Assembly (NCBI GenBank): GCA_022575985.1
Contig: JAKSXM010000272.1
Coordinates: 7,316,001 to 7,380,000, forward strand
Length of the DNA: 64,000 nucleotides
Reading direction: 5' to 3'
Origin: Anagrus nilaparvatae
Lineage: Eukaryota; Arthropoda; Insecta; Hymenoptera; Mymaridae
Every line of letters begins with the position of its first letter. The stretch's first letter is position 1. The notes under the pieces were generated by a model. The model worked only from the letters and a program-made list of their open reading frames with translations. It made no database searches and was not told the origin of the DNA. Below are positions 58,104 to 64,000 of this stretch, one piece after another. Position numbers and translations under genes: made by a program.

Positions 58104-61100
58104 CTACAAAAAAAACGTCGTTAAAAAATTAGTTAAAACAAGAAATATTATGTATTTTTTGTTTTATTACAAAACATAAAAAAAAAAGATGTTATCATTG
58201 CAAAAAAAGATGACGACGCATTTAGTTTAACGATAAGAAAAGAAGAAAAAATAAAACAAAAGGCAGCAGTAACAACTCTTCTATTAATAAACAATGCTAG
58301 TTTTTATTTTGATGATTTCATTTTCTGTTAAAAAAAAACTATGCAATTATTTTATTACGTCTTTATCAAATAAATAAAAATTTATGAATCAACAAACATT
58401 ACATTAAGTTATTCGCTGTTGTCGCTGAGTAAGAGATTTCGTTTAGTCACCGAAATAGATTTAATTACTATCACTATCAAAATTATTATATTTTATAATA
58501 ATACATAATTGTAAATATTTTACTACTACTAATACTACTAAAGATGACTGGACATTGAAATTCTGGGTCATTGATAAAATTAATTTTTTTAGATTCTCTC
58601 GCCTCTCAGTGTATGAAAAAATATAATAAAAAAATAAATTAACTCTGCTGTAATTAAATAAAATATAATTTTTTCTTTAATACGTATAAATAAAGTACTA
58701 AAAATTGAATCATTAAATTTTTTAAATAGAATTAAGCCTTGAAAGTAATATTAGCTGAAAAAAAAATGCAGAATTAAATTTATTTTCTTAAGTAAAAGTC
58801 AGTAAAAGAGAATAGACACGCGACATGAAAGGAAGAAAAAATTGTCCATGTAAAAGTTAATAAAAACCGTTAACGAGATTATTTATAAATGAATGTTTTT
58901 TATATAAGATTTTCCCACACTGATTTAAAAAAAAACTACTACTAAAGAAGCAGTACTTCATTAAAAAGTCATTAGCTCTAAACTTTATTGTAATTCATTC
59001 TTGTCTAATTATACGATATTTAAATAAAATGTTTGTATTTTTATATTTCAATTATGTAATTACATGTGACTATAGTTAGCAAAATAATTTTTTTTGTAAA
59101 TAAAACTCTTACCGATGTTTAATAATTTTATTGTGCTGGGGCACACCTATATTTTTTTTAGAGGTTAATAATCTTATATGTTTAATCGTCGTATTTTCAG
59201 TTTTTTAATATTCGTTTTGTCTAGACAATATTATTATTTTATAAATAATAGTTTTTTTACACTTTTAAGAAAATTCGACTAAATAATATTTTTAAATTAT
59301 AACTCTTGGATTTTATTGCCTTGCATTTTTATTTTTTGTATTTTTTTATGAATTTTAGTTGAGCATTTAAAGATTAAAGATATGTAAAATTAATTGATTG
59401 GTAATTTCAGAACAGGACTCCAAAATACTTTACCATAATGCAGGCAGTAAGGATTTAAACTTGGGTTTAAATAACAGTTAAAAAAGTCAACTTTAAACTT
59501 AAATCAAATTTTACTGATATCTGTGGTGTTGTTTTTATTATTGTTCGAATCAAGTGAAACTGTCAAGGAAACTGTAAGAACTGGTTGTAATACGAATCAA
59601 CATTTCCCAGAAGGTTGATACTCCAAGGAATAATATACGTGATAATAATACCTAATTGAGTGATCAGCAACATTGTCACTAAAGCTAAATTTTGACTTTA
59701 CCTCAGACTTTACCAATACCAAAAATAAAAATATGTTCAAATAACGGCAACGTCGTGTACCTACTCCAACTACTCAGTGTTTTGGAGTCTGTAGATAAAT
59801 CGAGCATGCAACAATGTTGCCACTGCCTTTTTTTGTTTCAAGTGGAAAATTTTTTTATGTCGAATAAAAATACAAAAACGAGGTAGTGTAAAGTTGGTAA
59901 AAAATGTGAATTAAATATAAAGGGGTCGCTTAATGGAATATTACTAATTGCTCAACTAATTAATAAGTGGGTTTTGAAGAGAATTAAATTGAAGAATTAT
60001 TTTAAAAACATTAAAAAAACCTTTTTTTGATTAAAATTTCAGAGTTAACCCAAGATAATAATCTTAAGCACTTATAAAAACAAGAAGCTCTTAAAATTTG
60101 TATAAGATTACGTAAAAGAAGCTGACTTAATTTCTAAATTCTTAACTAAAAGAGACTGATGCATTTCATACTACTCCACAAAATAAACTTTCGTTAATAA
60201 ATTATTTCCAAAAAATCAGAAAATAGTGCAAAACAAAAAATGTCAAGATAAAAACTAAAAAATATTTAGAAATAAAAAAAAAAATCCTCTTGAGAAATAA
60301 AAATAATTGAGATAAAAAATATCTTTTAACCTAAATCTTTTCATTTAATTTCCTCTGGGAATGTTAAAAAAAATTGAAATCTAAAAAATGCACACATTAT
60401 TTTTTTATTTCACACTTTCAACTTCTCTGTCTTTTGTTTTAATAATAATATACGTAATAATATTCGAAAAGAAATATTTTAAAAGATAAAAATTAAATAG
60501 ATTAAAGTATAAAATAAATCCGTTATTTATGAAAAAAAAAAAAATATTTTTTTATTCAAATATTTGTATTGTATTAAATAAATAAATAAATCTCTTAGAT
60601 AATAAAAAGCTAGTATCTTATCTGTTAAAGTAATAAAATAGAAATACAATGTTTTTTCTCTCCAAAATTTCGAGTATTTTCTAAAAGTCAAAAAAATCCA
60701 AAATATTTTTATTAATTCTTAGTACAAATATCGATAAGCTCATTGTTTAATAAATTAATTAGTAAAAAATTACTCTAGAAAAACGAAAGAAGGTTAACGT
60801 TCTCTTTATAAATAATAAAATATTTTCTCTCAAGGTCTTCTAAAAATATTAAAAATAATTTGAGCTAGTTCTTTAAAAAAAAGTGCATATATTTTATTTC
60901 TGGACCACAAGTGTCTCTTAAACTAGAAACGTTCTTAAAACCTATTTACAATCTGAGTTATTTACAAACTCTCTTTTGCCAAAATGTCTATTATATTATT
61001 ATACCTACACTCACTAATTTTCAAGGAAATGCTCATAAACGTATTAACAATTGTTTTAATTTTTATTAATCAAAAGGGTTCTGCTCACTCCAGTAAATAA

Positions 61101-64000
61101 CAAATGCTTGCTTTGATACAAATACACACACAGAGAAACCACGTGTCTTTAAAATTTTAAATATTTATTATGGAAATTTTTGTGTTATAAAGGAAGAAAA
61201 AGTCGATGAACTTTTAAGGGGAGATAAAATGTAAATAATATTTTAAAACACAAAGATTCTCTCATTTTTTTTATTTATTTTTAAATTTTATGAAAAATTC
61301 TATGAAAATTCACACGTTTATTGCAGAAGGAAATAGCTTGACTGTGAATTTTAATTGTTATCTTGATACAAGAATCAAGTTTTCTTAGGTGTAGGTACAG
61401 AAACCCTAATTATTTTTTAGAAATAACATAATAAATTACATTTTAAACTTATACTATTTAATTTTAATTCTAAGAACATTAAAACAATAATTTATTCCAA
61501 GAAAAAGACATTATTATATTTTATTATTTTTTCTATTACAACAATAATATCACCTGGGGAATTTTAAAGGTTACATTAACAAATACTTTTCTAATAAATC
61601 TAGAATGTTTGTACAACTCAAAAAATAAAGTTCTAAAAAAAGTTTACTTCACTTGTAAAATCCTTACAGTAACTTTACCAGAGTAAAATACCGTAAAAAA
61701 TACAATTTCTGTTCACGGTAGAATACACAAAAAGTTTAAGTCACGTATTTTTTCAACAACAAAAAAGTAGCATAACTACTAAGTATATAGTAAGTAAAAA
61801 AAAATTCATGTTAAATTTAAAAATAAAAAATTTACATAACCTATAAATTTTTATAAAGTCAAAGATTCAAAATAAGTAAAAAGAAAGAAAACTCTCGATA
61901 TGCAACAAACAATGAAAGATTTTTATAAAATAAAATTGAAAATCGAAAAAATAGGTACCTAAATTTTTTCTCTCTTTTATTTCAACTTGAATAACCCTTT
62001 TATGTGAAAAAGATTGAAGTACTTGTAATTTAATATTTGTATTTACTCGACAATTTTATATTTTTCAATATAAAATAATAATAATAATAATAAAAGTATA
62101 TGCAGAAGAGACTTATTATTTAAAATAATAATATTTAAGTACCTATTTATATCTTTTACTTAAAAACTTTCCACCAAGGTTAAAATGATGATCATTAAAC
62201 ATAATTATGCATTTATTCATACGCCTAAAAAAAAAGCTTTTTTTTTTATTTTATATTTTACAAAATTGAAATATAAATAATACCTATACTTCAAAAAAGC
62301 ACGTTTCTAAGAAGAAATAAAAAATATATGAATTTATAATATAAATGCCTCGCCCTCTCTTATAATATAGGGATAAATTTTTATTGTTTGCCAAAGAAGC
62401 AATATTATATCTTCTCCAAACGATGAGTTTGCACAAACTTTTTTTTCTTTTTGGCATAAAAAAATACACATATACACTAAATATATACACACTACACACC
62501 CCACCTAATAAGAAAGAAAAGAAAGATCAAGGACGTATAAATAATCGTCAAAAACCGAATAAAAATAAGATCAACGAGGAATATACAAGAGATGTGAAGG
62601 GCGTGTATGTGTTGGTTCGTAAAAAAAAAAAAAAAATTCCATGCTACTTCGATTCGACACTCTTGCTTCGCTTCTCGATATTTTTGGTTAAATCCTAATA
62701 TTACACTGTATTTTTTATTTTTTACTCCTTTTATTTTTTATTGCTTTTATTTTGCCTCCTTATTTTTTTATTATTTATATACCTACCAAAAAAAAATATA
62801 TTTCTATAATGTTATAATAATCGCCAAATGAATTCGTTTCGTTACTTGTTAAATAAAGAAAGGGGGGCCTATTGGAACAAGATGGCGCACCCATCTTCAA
62901 AACTCCAAATTTTTTTTTTAAATTTATCTTTATAGCGTGGGCATAATTTTACATTATTATTATTTTCTTTTTTTAATGCATATTAATATATATAAGTACT
63001 ACTGCATATTTTTTTACTTTTTATATATTATATATCATGTTTTATCAAAAAAAGATCACGCGCGCTTTTTTTTCACATACACAAACTTTATTATATTTTA
63101 CACACTCATCTTCTTCTCTTTTGTTTTCTTTACAAAATTTTTCAATGTCAGGGTGAATAAAAATAAAAAAACGGAGTCTATTTATACAGATTTTATAGTA
63201 TTTGTGAGTAAATTTACGCATTTTTTATATTGATTGCGTGCAAACAAAATTTTTTGTATTTCAAAATGGCGAATAAAAGCATTTTTTGTAGGTATAATCG
63301 ACGGGATATTTTGTATATAGAAAAAATGTGCGAGGGAAAGAAAAGTACCGAACATACAGAATATATTAAAAACATACTCGCATGGACAGAATATAAAAAT
63401 GTGTTAAACACGCTAAATAAAATCGCCGGTTTTTTTTAAATACGTCGCTATAGCAACAAACTACAGCGCACCACAAAGTTTAAATTATTACTAATATTTA
63501 AATTATTATAACCGACTCCTTTAAATTATTTTTTCTTCTTTTCAATTAAAATTTACAAATTTAATGAATAAAAACTAATTATTTAGATAATATTTGTGCG
63601 TAAATTAAAATCTACCTTATTGAGCAAAGGATAAGACTCCTTTTTTTATTCTTCCTTGGTTATTATAGAAAAAGGATTCGGCGCGCAACTCGTCTCCTCT
63701 CGAGCGCGCCTCTTTATTTTATTAAACTTATATCGTTGCTGTTGATAAACAGGAAACACGGCACTCACAAGTTATTATTATTATTATTTTAATACAAAAA
63801 ACTTTTTCACTTTAAACAATTTTTTTTTTTTTATTTATTTATTAAAACTGGAGCACGTCACTGTGTATATATAAATATTATTTTTGAAATAAAATTTAAT
63901 TCACACGTGTGCCTTATTACAATTTTGACAATCACTTAAAGTAACGCACCAATTGAATAAACGAACTCCGAATTTTTCTTTTATTTTCCTTTAAATTACA
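58104..64000 (-). other. Akap200 5' intron and upstream region
   Basis: This is AT-rich sequence without recognisable coding exons. Candidate promoter signals are an AAGATGGCG motif at 62879-62887 with a nearby inverted CCAAT (62871-62875), an X-box-like GTCGCTATAGCAAC at 63444-63457, and a GC-rich patch at 63679-63711 (GGCGCGCAACTCG). The transcription start cannot be fixed. AT-rich microsatellites occur, for example AAT repeats near 62075. Confidence 0.4.
63444..63457. promoter_or_regulatory. X-box-like motif near the Akap200 5' region
   Basis: GTCGCTATAGCAAC is close to the X-box palindrome bound by RFX factors and similar to the site at 21350. It lies about 230 bp from a GC-rich patch that could be a promoter. 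Confidence 0.3.

Noticed and set aside
62284..63439. Cluster of short frames near the right end
   Set aside because: All are AT-driven low-complexity frames on both strands with no recognisable domain; the area is better read as the Akap200 5' region.

Overview
The window is strongly AT-rich nuclear DNA of an animal, very probably an insect. Its genes have many short AT-rich introns with GT-AG junctions, and one of them is a recognisable Akap200, a MARCKS-like A-kinase anchor known from insects. The transposon content (Penelope-like elements, TA-flanked MITEs, foldback elements, a degenerate non-LTR reverse transcriptase) fits an arthropod. I cannot name the species; a hymenopteran would fit but is a guess.

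Layout. At 173-5059 (+) lies a complete or near-complete TAF2 gene (TFIID subunit 2) in 19 exons, about 1195 aa. At 6461-8564 (+) is COMMD8, three exons and 176 aa, whose second intron carries a repeat-built foldback element. From 58050 down to 10814 (-) runs Akap200: seven coding exons, 542 aa, spread over 47 kb with introns of 17.6 and 25.6 kb. Every coding exon of Akap200 begins and ends in phase 0. The rest of the window is intron or intergenic sequence, mostly AT-rich and non-coding, with many nested mobile elements.

The most striking region is 34914-43056, inside the large Akap200 intron. I read it as a single 8.1-kb element with short terminal inverted repeats (TCCCGGGTGAGAAT) flanked by TA. 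It interrupts a dispersed repeat whose related, uninterrupted copy lies at about 8080-8150 in the same window. Inside it are a tRNA-like sequence, a tandem array of a ~399-bp unit, a head-to-head array of a ~55-bp minisatellite, and a Penelope-like element. The Penelope copy keeps only its GIY-YIG endonuclease reading frame, has 290-bp perfectly matching inverted repeats, and is flanked by a 12-bp target duplication. No transposase was recognised.

Downstream (46.3-53.3 kb) is a graveyard of degenerate pieces: a MITE inserted in coding-like sequence, a second broken Penelope-like endonuclease, a non-LTR reverse transcriptase remnant, and several unidentified frames. At 55772-56549 is a long imperfect palindrome. 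TAF2 is a core transcription factor subunit, COMMD8 a COMM-family (Commander-related) protein, and Akap200 a membrane-associated PKA anchor. They are neighbours but have no obvious functional link.
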